57,883 nucleotides of DNA from Myxococcota bacterium (GCA_030066475.1 JASJBO010000100.1:1-57883), one strand, 5' to 3'. Shown: positions 28,963-40,342, numbered from the stretch's first letter. Numbers and translations: made by a program. Notes: generated by a model not told the origin, from the sequence alone.

Positions 28963-30378
28963 ATGACTGGAAGAGAGGCGCTCGAGCACGCTCGAGAACA
29001 CAACGCCGTCGTCGTCGACCTGCGCTTCGTCGACTGGCCCGGTACCTGGCAGCACTGCTCCTACCCGATCAGCGAGGTGGACGAAGGCACCTTCGAAGAC
29101 GGGATGGGCTTCGACGGCTCGTCGATCCGCGGCTGGCAGGCGATCAACGAGAGCGACATGCTCATGATCCCGGATCCGAAGACCGCGTTCATGGATCCGT
29201 TCACCGAGCATCCCACGCTCGTGATGGTCTGCGACATCGTCGATCCGATCACGCGCGAGCCCTACAGCCGCGACCCGCGTTGGATCGCCCGCAAGGCCGA
29301 GAACTACCTCAAGCAGAGCGGGATCGGCGACACGGCCTTCTTCGGCCCCGAGGCCGAGTTCTTCATCCTGAACTCGGCGCGCTTCGGCACCTCGGCGCAC
29401 GAGGGCTTCTACCAGCTCGATTCGATCGAGGGAATCTGGAACTCCGGCCGCGACGAGGCGGGCGCCAACCTCGCCTACAAGCCGCGCCACAAGGAGGGCT
29501 ACTTCCCGGTCCCGCCCACCGACAAGATGCAGGACATCCGCACGGCGATGGTGGTCGAGATGGAGAAGCTCGGCATCGCCGTCGAGGCGCACCACCACGA
29601 GGTGGCGACCGCCGGCCAGGCCGAGATCGACATGCGCTTCGACACGATGGTCAAGATGGCCGACCAGCTGATGCTGTACAAGTACATCGTCAAGAACGTG
29701 GCGGCGCAGCGGGGCCTGACGGTGACCTTCATGCCCAAGCCGGTGTTCGACGACAACGGCTCGGGCATGCACACCCACCAGTCGATCTGGAGGGACGGCA
29801 ACCCGCTGTTCGCCGGCGACGGCTACGCGGGCCTGTCGGAGCTGGGCCTGCACTACATCGGCGGCATCCTGAAGCATTCGCGCGCGATTGCCGCCTTCTC
29901 GAACCCGACCACGAACTCGTACAAGCGACTCGTGCCGGGCTTCGAGGCGCCGGTGAACCTGGCGCTGTCGGCGCGCAACCGCTCGGCCTCGTGCCGGATT
30001 CCGATGTACTCGGACAGCCCGAAGGCCAAGCGCGTCGAGGTGCGCTACCCGGACCCGTCCTGCAACCCCTACCTCACGTTCGCGGCGATGCTGATGGCCG
30101 GCCTCGACGGGATCGAGAACAAGATCGATCCGGGCGACCCGCTGGACAAGAACATCTACTCGCTGTCGCCCGAGGAGGTGGCGGGCATCCCGACCATGCC
30201 GGCGAGCCTCGACGAGGCGCTCGACGAGCTGCACGCCGACCACGAGTTCCTGCTCCGCGGCGACGTCTTCACCGACGACGCCATCGAGACCTGGATCTCG
30301 TACAAGCGGGAGAACGAGGTGGACCCGGTCCGCCTGCGCCCGCATCCGCACGAGTTCGAGCTCTACTTCGACATCTAG
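28963..30378 (+). CDS. glnA: glutamine synthetase, type I
   Basis: A protein of 471 residues, the size of the type I enzyme. It makes glutamine from glutamate, ammonia and ATP in the cytoplasm as a dodecamer. The signatures include [10 protein letters not shown], the ATP-binding [29 protein letters not shown], and [13 protein letters not shown]; the segment [10 protein letters not shown] near 396-405 aligns with the Tyr that is adenylylated in the GSI-beta subgroup. Thus activity should be switched by GlnE and P-II. It follows glnB, 37 bases away, and ends in a strong terminator. Confidence 0.97.
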   Translation: MTGREALEHAREHNAVVVDLRFVDWPGTWQHCSYPISEVDEGTFEDGMGFDGSSIRGWQAINESDMLMIPDPKTAFMDPFTEHPTLVMVCDIVDPITREPYSRDPRWIARKAENYLKQSGIGDTAFFGPEAEFFILNSARFGTSAHEGFYQLDSIEGIWNSGRDEAGANLAYKPRHKEGYFPVPPTDKMQDIRTAMVVEMEKLGIAVEAHHHEVATAGQAEIDMRFDTMVKMADQLMLYKYIVKNVAAQRGLTVTFMPKPVFDDNGSGMHTHQSIWRDGNPLFAGDGYAGLSELGLHYIGGILKHSRAIAAFSNPTTNSYKRLVPGFEAPVNLALSARNRSASCRIPMYSDSPKAKRVEVRYPDPSCNPYLTFAAMLMAGLDGIENKIDPGDPLDKNIYSLSPEEVAGIPTMPASLDEALDELHADHEFLLRGDVFTDDAIETWISYKRENEVDPVRLRPHPHEFELYFDI

Positions 30379-30399
30379 TCGAGTGGGACGAGGAACCGG

Positions 30400-30435
30400 G
30401 GCCCCGTCGGCGCGAGCCGGCGGGGCCTCTTCTTT
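30400..30435 (+). terminator. rho-independent terminator after glnA
   Basis: GGCCCCGTCGGC pairs with GCCGGCGGGGCC around the loop GCGA, with one G-T pair, followed by TCTTCTTT. It lies 22 bases after the glnA stop codon. Confidence 0.88.
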
Positions 30436-30528
30436 GAACACGGCTGCCGCGCCTTTCGGCAGCCGGGCGGGCGCGGACGCCGCGGGGATGCTCGCCGGCC
30501 GGCACGCGGGTTGCTTCGGCAAGCTGCA

Positions 30529-31917
30529 ATGATCCGCATCCCCAAGCTCGCCCGCCGCATGACCACGCGCGACGCGGGCTTCCTCTATCTGGAGCGCGCC
30601 CACGCGGCGCTCCACATCGGCTGCTTGGCCGTGCTCGAGGGGCCGCTCGCGACGGAGGGGCTGATCACCCGGGTGGAGTCGCGCCTGCCGCGGCTCCGCC
30701 GCTACGCGCAGCGCGCGCTGCCGGTGCCGCTGTCGCTCGGCCACCCGACCTGGGAGGACGACCCGCGGTTCGACGCACGCCAGCACGTCCAGCGCTGGGC
30801 GCTGCCGGCGCCGGGCGGCGAGGGCGAGCTCGCCGACCTGGTCGCGGCGCTCCAGGCGAAGCCGCTCGACCGCAGCCGGCCGCTCTGGGAGATGCACCTG
30901 ATCGAGGGCCTCGACGGCGGACGCAGCGCGCTGTTCCAGAAGGTCCACCACTGCATGATCGACGGCATGGCCGGTGCCCAGCTCCTGGAGGCGCTGCTCG
31001 ACGCCTCGCCGCGCGGGGTCGCGCGCACTCGCGCCCTGTCGCCCACGACCGAGCCGCTGCCCGACGCCGCGGCGCGGGCGCGCAGCGCGGTGCTCGACGG
31101 TCTTCGCAGCGGTGCGCGCACGGCCGTCGCCGCGCTCGGCGCGCTCTCCGGTCCCTCGGCGGCGCGCACGGCCGTCGGGCGCCTGCGCGATGCGGCCTGG
31201 TCCGCCGTGCAGCTCGCCAGCGACGACGTGCCCGAGCTGGCCTGGAATGCGCCGATCGGTCCTGCCCGCCGCCTGTGCTTCACGCGGCTCCCGCTCGAGG
31301 AGGTGAAGCGGGTGCGCCGCCGGCGCGGTGGCACGGTCAACGACGTCGTGCTCACCGTCCTCGCCGGCGGTCTGCGCTACTACCTCGAGGCGAGCGGGGT
31401 CGCGACGAGGGGGCTCGAGGTGACGGCTCTGGTGCCCGTGAGCCTGCGCGACGCCGACCAGGCCGCCGAGCTGGGCAACCGCATCTCGGCGATGCTGGTG
31501 CCGCTGTGCGTCGACGCCGCCGACGAGGTGCCGCGGCTGGCCGCGACACGCGCCACCACCGACCGCCTCAAGAGGAGCCAGGCCTGGACCGGCATCGACG
31601 CCCTGCTCGGCGCGCTCGACGATCTGCCGGCGCCACTCGTGGCCCTGATGGGCGGCGGGATGCGCCTGGGCCGGCTCGCCAACGTCATCGCCACCAACGT
31701 CCCGGGCCCCCGCGAGACGCGCTGGCTGGCGGGCCAGCGGGTCGAGGCGCTCTACCCGGTCGTGCCGATCACCGACGGGCTGGGCCTGGGCCTGGCGGTG
31801 TTCTCGTACGACGGCTCGCTGCACGTGGGTCTGAACGCCTGCGCCGAGCTGGTTCCCGACCTCGACAAGCTGCGCGTCGGGATCGAGCAGTCCTTCCAGC
31901 GCCTCGTGACGACGTGA
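30529..31917 (+). CDS. wax ester synthase/diacylglycerol acyltransferase (WS/DGAT)
   Basis: A protein of 462 residues from the ATG at 30529. The catalytic motif HHCMIDG at about 140-146 (HHxxxDG) and the second family motif TVNDVVLTVLAGGLRYYL are intact, with NVPGPRE, the usual segment in the second half. These enzymes esterify fatty alcohols or diacylglycerol with acyl-CoA and drive formation of storage lipid droplets. The active site is on the membrane face. Downstream, a CBS protein follows closely. The organism's lipid genes at 42.7-50.7 kb could supply acyl-CoA. Confidence 0.92.
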   Translation: MIRIPKLARRMTTRDAGFLYLERAHAALHIGCLAVLEGPLATEGLITRVESRLPRLRRYAQRALPVPLSLGHPTWEDDPRFDARQHVQRWALPAPGGEGELADLVAALQAKPLDRSRPLWEMHLIEGLDGGRSALFQKVHHCMIDGMAGAQLLEALLDASPRGVARTRALSPTTEPLPDAAARARSAVLDGLRSGARTAVAALGALSGPSAARTAVGRLRDAAWSAVQLASDDVPELAWNAPIGPARRLCFTRLPLEEVKRVRRRRGGTVNDVVLTVLAGGLRYYLEASGVATRGLEVTALVPVSLRDADQAAELGNRISAMLVPLCVDAADEVPRLAATRATTDRLKRSQAWTGIDALLGALDDLPAPLVALMGGGMRLGRLANVIATNVPGPRETRWLAGQRVEALYPVVPITDGLGLGLAVFSYDGSLHVGLNACAELVPDLDKLRVGIEQSFQRLVTT

Positions 31918-31982
31918 GGGCCGAAGACGGCAGCGGCTCCGTGCCGAAAGCGGCCCAGGCAGACGCCGGCTACGTTGTCCAT

Positions 31983-32438
31983 GTGAAGCGCCGAACCGTG
32001 GGCGAGCTGATGAACCCGGACGTGGTGTGCCTGCGTCCCGATCACAACGTGCGCGACGCCCAGAGGGTGCTGGTGGAGCACGGCGTGAGCGGCGCCCCGG
32101 TGGTCGACGACGCGGGCCACGTGCTGGGCGTGGTCTCGCAGAACGACCTGGTGCGCCACGGCTCGAAGTCCGAGAGCGCCTCGGACCGCGGCCTGTTCGT
32201 CTCCAGCCTCGACGAGTACCGCGAGCTGGCCGAGGTCCAGGTCACCGACGGCGGGGCCCCGGTCACGGAGCTCATGACGGGTCGCGTCTACCACGTGGCG
32301 CGCGACACGGGCGTCGCGGTGGCCGCCAACATCATGCGCGAGCGCGGCATCCACCGACTGCTCGTGATCGACAAGGGCGTCCTCGTCGGCGTGATCACCT
32401 CCCTCGACCTGCTCCGCGTCGTCGAAGAGGTCTGCTAG
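31983..32438 (+). CDS. two-domain CBS protein
   Basis: A protein of 151 residues (GTG start), consisting of a pair of CBS domains: VGELMNPDVVCLRPDHNVRD, GVSGAPVVDDAGHVLGVVS, then VTELMTGRVYHVARDTGVAV and RGIHRLLVIDKGVLVGVITS. Stand-alone CBS pairs usually bind AMP, ATP or NAD-type ligands and sense energy state. Two longer in-frame starts exist, at 31914 (overlapping the WS/DGAT stop) and near 31940. None has a clear ribosome site, so the start is uncertain. Its stop is followed by a repeat element. Confidence 0.85.
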   Translation: MKRRTVGELMNPDVVCLRPDHNVRDAQRVLVEHGVSGAPVVDDAGHVLGVVSQNDLVRHGSKSESASDRGLFVSSLDEYRELAEVQVTDGGAPVTELMTGRVYHVARDTGVAVAANIMRERGIHRLLVIDKGVLVGVITSLDLLRVVEEVC

Positions 32439-32443
32439 CTGAT

Positions 32444-32555
32444 GGACTTCGTTCGGCTTCGCCTCACTGCGCGCGCCCTCCGGGCGCTTGCAGGGCGCTT
32501 CGGCCGCGCAGGCTCCTAGCCGGAGTGCGCAGCGAGCCGCAGGCGAGCGAAGTCC
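32444..32555. repeat. facing pair of the dispersed repeat
   Basis: The forward arm starts GGACTTCGTTCGGC five bases after the CBS stop and the inverted arm ends GCGAGCGAAGTCC one base before the dapB stop. Only about 45 bases separate the arms, so a hairpin is feasible between two convergent genes. Confidence 0.8.
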
Positions 32556-32556
32556 A

Positions 32557-33342
32557 CTAAGGCCTGAGGCCGAGCACCTGGGTCATGTCGTACAGGGCGG
32601 CCGCGCGGCCGTGGAGCCAATGCGCCGCGCGGAGGGCGCCGGCGGCGAAGTGGTCGCGGGTGGCGGCGCGGTGGATCAGCTCCAGGCGCTCGCCGCGGCC
32701 GATCAGCATCACGGTGTGCTCGCCGGGGTTGTCGCCGCCGCGCAGGGCCTGCAGGCCGATGGCGTCCGCGGGACGGGCGCCGGTCTCGCCGGCGCGCGTG
32801 AGCACCTGGGTCGCGTCGAGCTGCTGGCCGCGCGCCTCGGCGACGGCCTGCGCCAGGCGCAGCGCGGTGCCGCTCGGGGCGTCGCGCTTGGCGGCGTGGT
32901 GGAGCTCGACGATCTCGGCGTCGAACTCGTCGCCCAGCAGGCGGGTGGCCTCGCCGACCAGGTGGACCAGCACATTGACGGCGACCGAGAAGTTGGCGGC
33001 CAGCACCAGCGGGATGCGCGCGGCCAGCGACTCCACCTCGCGGCGCTGGGCGGGGTCGAAGCCCGTCGTGCCGCAGACGTAGGGGATGCCCAGATCGGCG
33101 GCCGAGCGCAGCGCGGAGAGCGTCGCCGCCGGCACCGAGAAGTCGATCGCCACCTGGGCGCGCTCGAACGCGACCTTGGGGTCGTCGCTGACGACGACGT
33201 CGTCGAGCGGCTGGCCCAGCGCGGGGTGCCCCGGTCCCTCGAGCGCACCCGTCAGCTCGGCGCGCGGGTCGCCGGCGACGGCTGCGCGAACGCGTTCGCC
33301 CATCCTGCCGGCCGCGCCGATCACCGCTACGCGCAGCGTCAC
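32557..33342 (-). CDS. dapB: 4-hydroxy-tetrahydrodipicolinate reductase
   Basis: A protein of 261 residues with a Rossmann start VAVIGAAGRMGERV, VCGTTGFD, NFSVAVNVL and the active-site signature ELHHAAKRDAPSGTAL near 154-169. It reduces hydroxy-tetrahydrodipicolinate with NAD(P)H in the diaminopimelate/lysine pathway. The GTG start overlaps the dapA stop (GTGA), making it the last gene of argH-lptM-dapF-dapA-dapB. Confidence 0.95.
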   Translation of the reverse strand: MTLRVAVIGAAGRMGERVRAAVAGDPRAELTGALEGPGHPALGQPLDDVVVSDDPKVAFERAQVAIDFSVPAATLSALRSAADLGIPYVCGTTGFDPAQRREVESLAARIPLVLAANFSVAVNVLVHLVGEATRLLGDEFDAEIVELHHAAKRDAPSGTALRLAQAVAEARGQQLDATQVLTRAGETGARPADAIGLQALRGGDNPGEHTVMLIGRGERLELIHRAATRDHFAAGALRAAHWLHGRAAALYDMTQVLGLRP

Positions 33343-34211
33343 AGCAGTCCGTGCTCCTTCAGGACGACCTGGAGCCGGTCCCGGTTCGCCTCGGACAGCG
33401 GCACCAGCGGCAGCCGCAGCTCGCCGTCGATCAGGCCGCGCATCTCGAGCGCCGCCTTCACCGGGATCGGGTTGGTCTCGCAGAAGAGCGCATCCATCAG
33501 CGGGAGCAGGCGCAGGTGGGCCTGGCGGGCCCGCTGCAGGTCGCCGGCGCGGAACGCCCGCACCAGCTCGACGACCTCGCCCGGCGCCACGTTCGCCGCC
33601 GTCGAGATCACGCCGTGGCTGCCCAGCGCCAGCATCGGCAGGGTCAGCACGTCGTCGCCGGCCAGCACCGAGAACTCCGCCGGGCAGCGCGCCAGGACGT
33701 GCGAGACCTGGGACATGTCCCCGGTGGCCTCCTTCACGCCCACGATCTGCTCGAGGTCCGCGAGCCGCGCGATCGTCTCGGGCTCGAGCAGCGACGCGGT
33801 GCGCTTGGGGATGTTGTAGATCACCAGGGGGAAGGCCGTCTCGCGCGCGATCCGGGCGTAGTGCTCGAAGATGCCGGCCTGCGTCGGACGGTTGTAGTAG
33901 GGCGAGATCAGCAGCGCCCCGTCGGCCCCCGCTTCCTTGGCGTAGCGGGTCAGCTCGATCGCCTCCCGGGTGCTGTTGGAGCCGGTGCCGGCCACCACCC
34001 GGATGCGTCCGCGCGCCGCCGCGACCGACACCTCGACCACCCGCTGGTGCTCGGCGTGCGTGAGGGTCGCCGACTCGCCGGTGGTCCCGCAGGGGCAGAT
34101 GCCGTCCACGCCCGCCGCCACCTGGATCTCGATCAGCTCGCGCAGCGCCCGCTCGTCCACCGCGCCGTCGCGGAAGGGCGTGACGATCGCCGTGTAGACT
34201 CCCTCGAACAC
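33339..34211 (-). CDS. dapA: 4-hydroxy-tetrahydrodipicolinate synthase
   Basis: A protein of 290 residues that condenses pyruvate with aspartate semialdehyde. Pattern: GTTGESATL, SPYYNRPTQ with the catalytic Tyr, VIYNIPKRT, and the Schiff-base Lys in GVKEATGD near 162. This is a standard DapA, unlike the 361-residue homologue at 12283. It starts just 1 base before the dapF end and is translationally coupled to dapB. Confidence 0.95.
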   Translation of the reverse strand: MFEGVYTAIVTPFRDGAVDERALRELIEIQVAAGVDGICPCGTTGESATLTHAEHQRVVEVSVAAARGRIRVVAGTGSNSTREAIELTRYAKEAGADGALLISPYYNRPTQAGIFEHYARIARETAFPLVIYNIPKRTASLLEPETIARLADLEQIVGVKEATGDMSQVSHVLARCPAEFSVLAGDDVLTLPMLALGSHGVISTAANVAPGEVVELVRAFRAGDLQRARQAHLRLLPLMDALFCETNPIPVKAALEMRGLIDGELRLPLVPLSEANRDRLQVVLKEHGLL

Positions 34212-34212
34212 C

Positions 34213-35061
34213 TCATCCCCCCTGGAGCTGCAGCCGGCCGGTATAGACCTCGGCGGCTGGCCCCGTCATGATCACGTGGGCGTCGTCCGCCGGCCACTCG
34301 ATGGCCAGCTCCCCGCCCCGCAGCGACACCCGGACGGCGCGATCCGTCACGCCCCGCAGGATCGACGCCACCACCACCGCGCAGGCGCCGCTGCCGCAGG
34401 CGAGCGTCTCGCCGGTGCCGCGCTCCCAGGTGCGCTGGAGCACCCGGCCCCGGTCGGCCACCTCGACGAACTCGACGTTGACCCGGTTCGGGAATGCCTC
34501 GTGGTGCTCGACGCGCGGGCCGAGCGTCTCGACCGGTGCCGTCTCGACGTCGTCCACGTAGACCACTGCATGCGGGTTGCCCATCGAGATGGAGCAGACC
34601 CGCAGCGTGGTGCCGTCGACGTCGAGCGGCTCGTCGAGCACCGGGCCCTCGCCCGCGCCGAGCCGGGTCGGGATCTTCGCCGGCGCGAGCACCGGCAGGC
34701 CCATGTCGACCGTGACCCGGTCGTTGCCCGCCCAGCGGGGGCGCACCACGCCCCCCAGGGTCTCGACCCCGATCTCGTCACTGCGCGCGTGCCCGCGGTC
34801 GCGTAGCCACTTGTAGAAGGCGCGGATGCCGTTGGCGCACATCTCGGCGCGCGACCCGTCCGGGTTGTAGATCTCCATGAAGAAGTCGGCGCTCTGCGAG
34901 GGACGCACCACGAGGAGCTGGTCGCCGCCGATGCCCAGGCGCCGGTCGAGCAGGTGCCTCGCGAGCGAGTCGAGCGGCGGCAGCTCCGCGGTGATGCCGT
35001 CGAGCACCACGAAATCGTTGCCGGCGCCGTGCATCTTGGTGAACTCGAGCTCAGCCCCCAT
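34213..35061 (-). CDS. dapF: diaminopimelate epimerase
   Basis: A protein of 282 residues that converts LL- to meso-diaminopimelate for lysine and peptidoglycan. Both catalytic Cys are present: EMCANGIRAFYKW near 77-89 (the usual Gly after Cys is Ala) and ETLACGSGACAVVV near 218. N-terminal TKMHGAGNDFVVLD is typical. The start overlaps the lptM end by 11 bases, and the order lptM-dapF is the same as in E. coli. Confidence 0.94.
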   Translation of the reverse strand: MGAELEFTKMHGAGNDFVVLDGITAELPPLDSLARHLLDRRLGIGGDQLLVVRPSQSADFFMEIYNPDGSRAEMCANGIRAFYKWLRDRGHARSDEIGVETLGGVVRPRWAGNDRVTVDMGLPVLAPAKIPTRLGAGEGPVLDEPLDVDGTTLRVCSISMGNPHAVVYVDDVETAPVETLGPRVEHHEAFPNRVNVEFVEVADRGRVLQRTWERGTGETLACGSGACAVVVASILRGVTDRAVRVSLRGGELAIEWPADDAHVIMTGPAAEVYTGRLQLQGG

Positions 35062-35250
35062 CGCCGTCCTCCTCCTCCTCCTCGGGCTCCGCGGCCTCGG
35101 GGGCGGCCGTCGTGCCGGTCGCGCTCGAAGCAGCGGGCGTCGTCGCGGGCGCGCTCTTCCGGGCCGGCTTCGAGCGCACGGGCGGACCGACCTTGCCGCA
35201 GGCGCTCGCGACCAGGCTCGCCGCCAGCAGCGCGGCCAGCACGACCCGCG

Positions 35251-35254
<4 letters not shown>
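35051..35254 (-). CDS. lptM: small lipoprotein of the LptM (YifL) family
   Basis: A protein of 67 residues. Signal VTRVVLAALLAASLVASACGKVGPP fits the family: a lipobox ending in Cys followed at once by G-K-V-G-P-P, the LptM motif. E. coli LptM assists disulfide formation in the LPS translocon LptD. The rest is Ala/Pro/Thr-rich and acidic (EEEEEDGDGG). The GTG start overlaps the argH stop, and position directly before dapF supports the call. Gene finders may miss so short a gene. Confidence 0.8.
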
Positions 35255-36669
<1,415 letters not shown>

Positions 36670-36717
36670 GGCGCAAATCTCGGAAAGTCCTATGGATTTG
36701 GCAACAGCCGCGGGATG

Positions 36718-36745
36718 TTGACGGGGCGCAGCGCGTCCCTAGGCT
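36718..36745 (+). promoter_or_regulatory. possible sigma-70 promoter for aroF
   Basis: TTGACG and TAGGCT are separated by 16 bases, about 50 bases before the aroF ATG. The -10 match is poor (3 of 6). The 125-base divergent region should also hold the argH promoter, for which I see only a weak TTGCCA with a poor -10 on the minus strand. Confidence 0.35.
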
Positions 36746-36794
36746 CTTCCGCGCTCGGGCCTCCCGCCCCCCGGGCCCGAAAGGTGGACCGCGC

Positions 36795-37913
36795 ATGATC
36801 ATCGTGATGAAGGCCGACGTCCAGCCGGACTCCGACGAGATTCGCCGGGTGATCGCCCTGGCCGAGAGCTACCCCGAGATCCAGACCCAGGTGCACCACA
36901 TCCGGGGCGCCAGCCGCACCGTCACCGAGATCTACCTGATCGGGCAGACCGGCGTGATTCCGACCACGCCCTTCGAGGAGTTCGCCTCGGTCGAGAAGGT
37001 GGTCCGGGTCACCGAGAAGTATCGGACCATCGGCCGGCACGAGGGCAGCCACGAGTCGGTGGGCTTCGAGTACAACGGGGTGGAGATCACCCAGGACAAT
37101 CTGACCCTGTTTCCCGGGCTGTGCGCAGTGGATTCGAAGCAGAACGTCGAGACCATGTTCCACGTGCTGGCCGAGCACGGTCTCCGGACGGCCCGCGCCG
37201 GCGCCTACAAGCCCCGCACCAGCCCGTACGACTTCCAGGGCCACGGGGCCGCCTGCCTGCCGATGGTGTTCGAGCTGGCCGGCAAGCACGGCATCCGCAT
37301 CGTGGCGATGGAGGTCACACACGAGACCCATCTGGAGGAGATCGACTCGGCGCTCGAGGCGGCCGGCCGTCCCACGGGGGTGATGCTCCAGATCGGCACC
37401 CGCAACGCGCAGAACTTCGAGCTGCTCAAGGCGGTCGGGCAGCAGCAGGAGTACCCGGTGCTGTTCAAGCGCGGCATGGGAATCACGCTCGAGGAGTCGC
37501 TGAACGCCGCCGAGTACGTCGCCTCGGCCGGGAACCACCGCCTCGTCTTCTGCCTGCGGGGCATGAAGACGAACTATGGCGACCCGCACCGCAACTTCGT
37601 CGACTTCACCCATGTCCCGGTGGTCAAGCGCCAGACGCGGCTGCCGGTCTGCATCGACCCCTCGCACTCGGTCGGCCGGCGCTCGGTCGCGACCGACGGC
37701 GTGCTCGACATCTTCCACGCCACCGCCCAGGGCGTGGTGGCGGGCGCCAACCTGGTGCTCGTGGACTTCCACCCCCGCCCCGAGGAGGCGCTCTGCGATG
37801 GTCCGCAGGCGCTGCTCATGAACGAGCTCCCCCACTTCCTCGAAGACGTCGCGATCGCGCGCCGGGCCTACGAGGAGCGTCTGAAGCTCCGCGACCGGCT
37901 CGGCGTCCACTAG
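36795..37913 (+). CDS. aroF: 3-deoxy-7-phosphoheptulonate synthase (DAHP synthase)
   Basis: A protein of 372 residues of the type I-beta group (short regulatory part then KDO8P-like barrel). It opens the shikimate pathway by joining PEP and erythrose-4-phosphate. Motifs: AGAYKPRTSPYDFQGHG, GTRNAQNFELL, KRGMGITLEESLNAAEY, CIDPSHSVGRRS. The N-terminal 75 residues (MIIVMKADVQPDSDEI to VTEKYRTIG) form a ferredoxin-like regulatory domain, which suggests feedback by aromatic amino acids. It is divergent from argH. The ribosome site is weak (AAAGG). Confidence 0.93.
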   Translation: MIIVMKADVQPDSDEIRRVIALAESYPEIQTQVHHIRGASRTVTEIYLIGQTGVIPTTPFEEFASVEKVVRVTEKYRTIGRHEGSHESVGFEYNGVEITQDNLTLFPGLCAVDSKQNVETMFHVLAEHGLRTARAGAYKPRTSPYDFQGHGAACLPMVFELAGKHGIRIVAMEVTHETHLEEIDSALEAAGRPTGVMLQIGTRNAQNFELLKAVGQQQEYPVLFKRGMGITLEESLNAAEYVASAGNHRLVFCLRGMKTNYGDPHRNFVDFTHVPVVKRQTRLPVCIDPSHSVGRRSVATDGVLDIFHATAQGVVAGANLVLVDFHPRPEEALCDGPQALLMNELPHFLEDVAIARRAYEERLKLRDRLGVH

Positions 37914-37934
37914 AGCCCCGCAGGAGGAGAGCCC

Positions 37935-40337
37935 GTGGCACGGCGCAAGCCGGCGGGCAGGAGCCAGAAGCGCCGCGCACGCACGCGTCGCCAGCCGCGC
38001 CGGCGGCTGGGCCTGCGACGTGCGCTCGCGCTCTCGCTCGGCATCGTCGCGTTCGGCGGCGGCGTGCTGGCGGGCCGCACCCTGGTGCGGCTCGACCGCG
38101 TCGTGGTGTCACGCTTCGAGGGGCGGCTGTTCCGCGTGCCCTCGCGCGTCTTCTCGGCGCCCACGATCCTGTACCCGGGCCTCGACGTGGAGCGCGCGGA
38201 CCTGCGCGAGACGCTGCGCCGCCTGGGCTACCGGCAGGAGCAGTCGCCCGAGGTGCTGGCTCCCGGCGGGATGCACTGGAGCGGGAGTCGGGCGTTCATC
38301 CACCTGCGCGCCTTCGAGCATCCCACCCGGCCCGAGCCCGCCCGCCGCATCGGGCTGCGCTTCGCGGACGGGCACATCGAGTCGATTCGCGACCTGCACG
38401 GCCGGCGCGAGCTCAGCGCCGTGTTGCTCGAGCCCGAGCTGGTCGGCGCCTACTACGGCCCCCAGCGGGAGCAGCGCGAGCTGGTGCGGCTCACCGAGCT
38501 GCCGCCGCACCTCCCCGAGGCGGTGTTGGCGGTGGAGGACCAGCGCTTCCAGGGCCACCGCGGCATCGACCTGCGCCGTGTCGCGGGCGCGATGTGGGCC
38601 AACGTGCGCGCTGGCGGCATCCGCCAGGGCGGCAGCACCGTCACCCAGCAGCTCGTGAAGAACTTCTTCCTCACGCCCGAGCGCACCTTCGAGCGCAAGC
38701 TCCAGGAGGCCGCGATGGCGCTCCTGGTCGAGGCCCGATACGAGAAGGAGGCGATCCTCGAGGCCTACCTGAACGAGATCTACCTGGGCCAGCGCGGCTC
38801 CACGGCCATCCACGGAATGGGCGAGGCGGCGCGCTTCTACTTCGGCAAGTCCGCCCGCACGCTCTCGCTGGACGAGTCGGCGCTGCTGGCGGCGCTGATC
38901 CAGAGCCCGGGCGGCCACTCGCCGTTCCGCGACCCCGAGCGCGCGCGCGAGCGCCGCGACCTGGTGCTCGGCCTGATGCTGCGCCAGGGGCGCATCGGCG
39001 AGGAGTCCCACGACTTCGCCCTGGCGCGTCCGCTGCGTCTGGCGTCGCGCACCGGGGAGCCGCGCGAGACGCGCTACTTCCTCGACGCGCTGCGGCGCCA
39101 GCTCCCCGAGCTCTACGACCGCGAGGTGCTCGCGAGCGAGGGGATGAGCGTCTACTCGACGCTCGACCTGCGCCTGCAGCGTCGCGCGGCCGAGGCCTTG
39201 CGCGACGGGCTCGAAGAGGTGGAGCGCACCTATCCCGCCCTGAAGCGCGAGGGAGCCGAGCGCCTCCAGGGCTGCGTCGTCGCGCTGCGGCCACAGACCG
39301 GCGAGGTGCTGGCGCTGGTGGGTGGGCGCGAGTATGGAGCCTCGCAGTACGACCGCTGCACCCAGGCACGCCGCCCCGCAGGGAGCGTGTTCAAGCCGTT
39401 CGTGTACGTGGCGGCGCTCGAGCCCGCGAAGGGTGGTCCCGCCATCACGCTGGGGAGCCGGCTCGACGACGGACCGCTCACGGTGCGCACGCCGGCCGGA
39501 CCGTGGAAGCCCGCCAACTACGATCGCGAGCACCACGGCGTGGTGAGCGTGCGCGAGGCGCTCGAGCGCTCCCTGAACGTCGCGACGGCGCGGCTCGGCC
39601 AGCAGGTCGGGATCGACCGCGTGCTCGAGATGGCGCGTCGGCTCGGCATCAGCAGCGAGCTGCGTCCCGTCCCGAGCCTGGCGCTCGGCGCGGCCGACCT
39701 GTCACCGCTCGAGCTGGCGCGCGCCTACGCCACGCTCGTGAACGGAGGCATCCGTCCCGAGCTGCGCACCTTCGAGGATCTCGTCGACGCCGAGGGCCAG
39801 GCGCTCGAGCAGCGCTCGATCGCGTTCGAGCGCGTGCTCGATCCGGCCACGTCGTACCTCGCGGTGTCGCTGCTCGAGGGCGTGGTCGAGCGCGGTACGG
39901 CAAGCGGGCTGCGCCGCGCCGGACTCACCGGCCCGATCGCCGGCAAGACCGGCACCAGTGACGACGCCCGCGACGTGTGGTTCGTGGGCTTCACCCCCGA
40001 GCTGGTCGCGGTGGTCTGGGTCGGCTTCGACGAGCCGCGCAGCATGAAGTACCCGGCGAGCCGCATCGCCGTCCCGATCTGGCGACGCTTCATCCAGGCG
40101 GCGACCGGCGGTCACATTCGCGGTCGCTTCGTGCGCCCCCCGGGCGTGCGAATGGTGGACATCGATCCTCGCACGGGTGCGCTCGCGCTGTCGCGCTGTC
40201 CGCGCCGCGAGAGCGAGCTGTTCATCGAAGGCACCGAGCCCAGCCACACCTGCCCCGAGGGTGTCGCGGCGCGGGATCGAGACGACGAGCAGGGCGTGCT
40301 CGAGCGCTTCGAGAAATGGCTCGGCCGGATCCTCTAA
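37935..40337 (+). CDS. mrcB: class A penicillin-binding protein, PBP1b type
   Basis: A protein of 800 residues from a GTG with AGGAGGAG upstream. A cationic N-terminus (RRKPAGRSQKRRARTRR) is followed by one transmembrane helix near 30-50. A UB2H-like domain covers about 70-160. The GT51 glycosyltransferase contains EDQRFQGHRGID near 200 and QGGSTVTQQLVKNFFL. The transpeptidase has SVFK near 483, SLN and KTG near 671. It polymerises and cross-links peptidoglycan in the periplasm. It follows aroF after 21 bases. Confidence 0.93.
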   Translation: MARRKPAGRSQKRRARTRRQPRRRLGLRRALALSLGIVAFGGGVLAGRTLVRLDRVVVSRFEGRLFRVPSRVFSAPTILYPGLDVERADLRETLRRLGYRQEQSPEVLAPGGMHWSGSRAFIHLRAFEHPTRPEPARRIGLRFADGHIESIRDLHGRRELSAVLLEPELVGAYYGPQREQRELVRLTELPPHLPEAVLAVEDQRFQGHRGIDLRRVAGAMWANVRAGGIRQGGSTVTQQLVKNFFLTPERTFERKLQEAAMALLVEARYEKEAILEAYLNEIYLGQRGSTAIHGMGEAARFYFGKSARTLSLDESALLAALIQSPGGHSPFRDPERARERRDLVLGLMLRQGRIGEESHDFALARPLRLASRTGEPRETRYFLDALRRQLPELYDREVLASEGMSVYSTLDLRLQRRAAEALRDGLEEVERTYPALKREGAERLQGCVVALRPQTGEVLALVGGREYGASQYDRCTQARRPAGSVFKPFVYVAALEPAKGGPAITLGSRLDDGPLTVRTPAGPWKPANYDREHHGVVSVREALERSLNVATARLGQQVGIDRVLEMARRLGISSELRPVPSLALGAADLSPLELARAYATLVNGGIRPELRTFEDLVDAEGQALEQRSIAFERVLDPATSYLAVSLLEGVVERGTASGLRRAGLTGPIAGKTGTSDDARDVWFVGFTPELVAVVWVGFDEPRSMKYPASRIAVPIWRRFIQAATGGHIRGRFVRPPGVRMVDIDPRTGALALSRCPRRESELFIEGTEPSHTCPEGVAARDRDDEQGVLERFEKWLGRIL

Positions 40338-40342
40338 GGCCG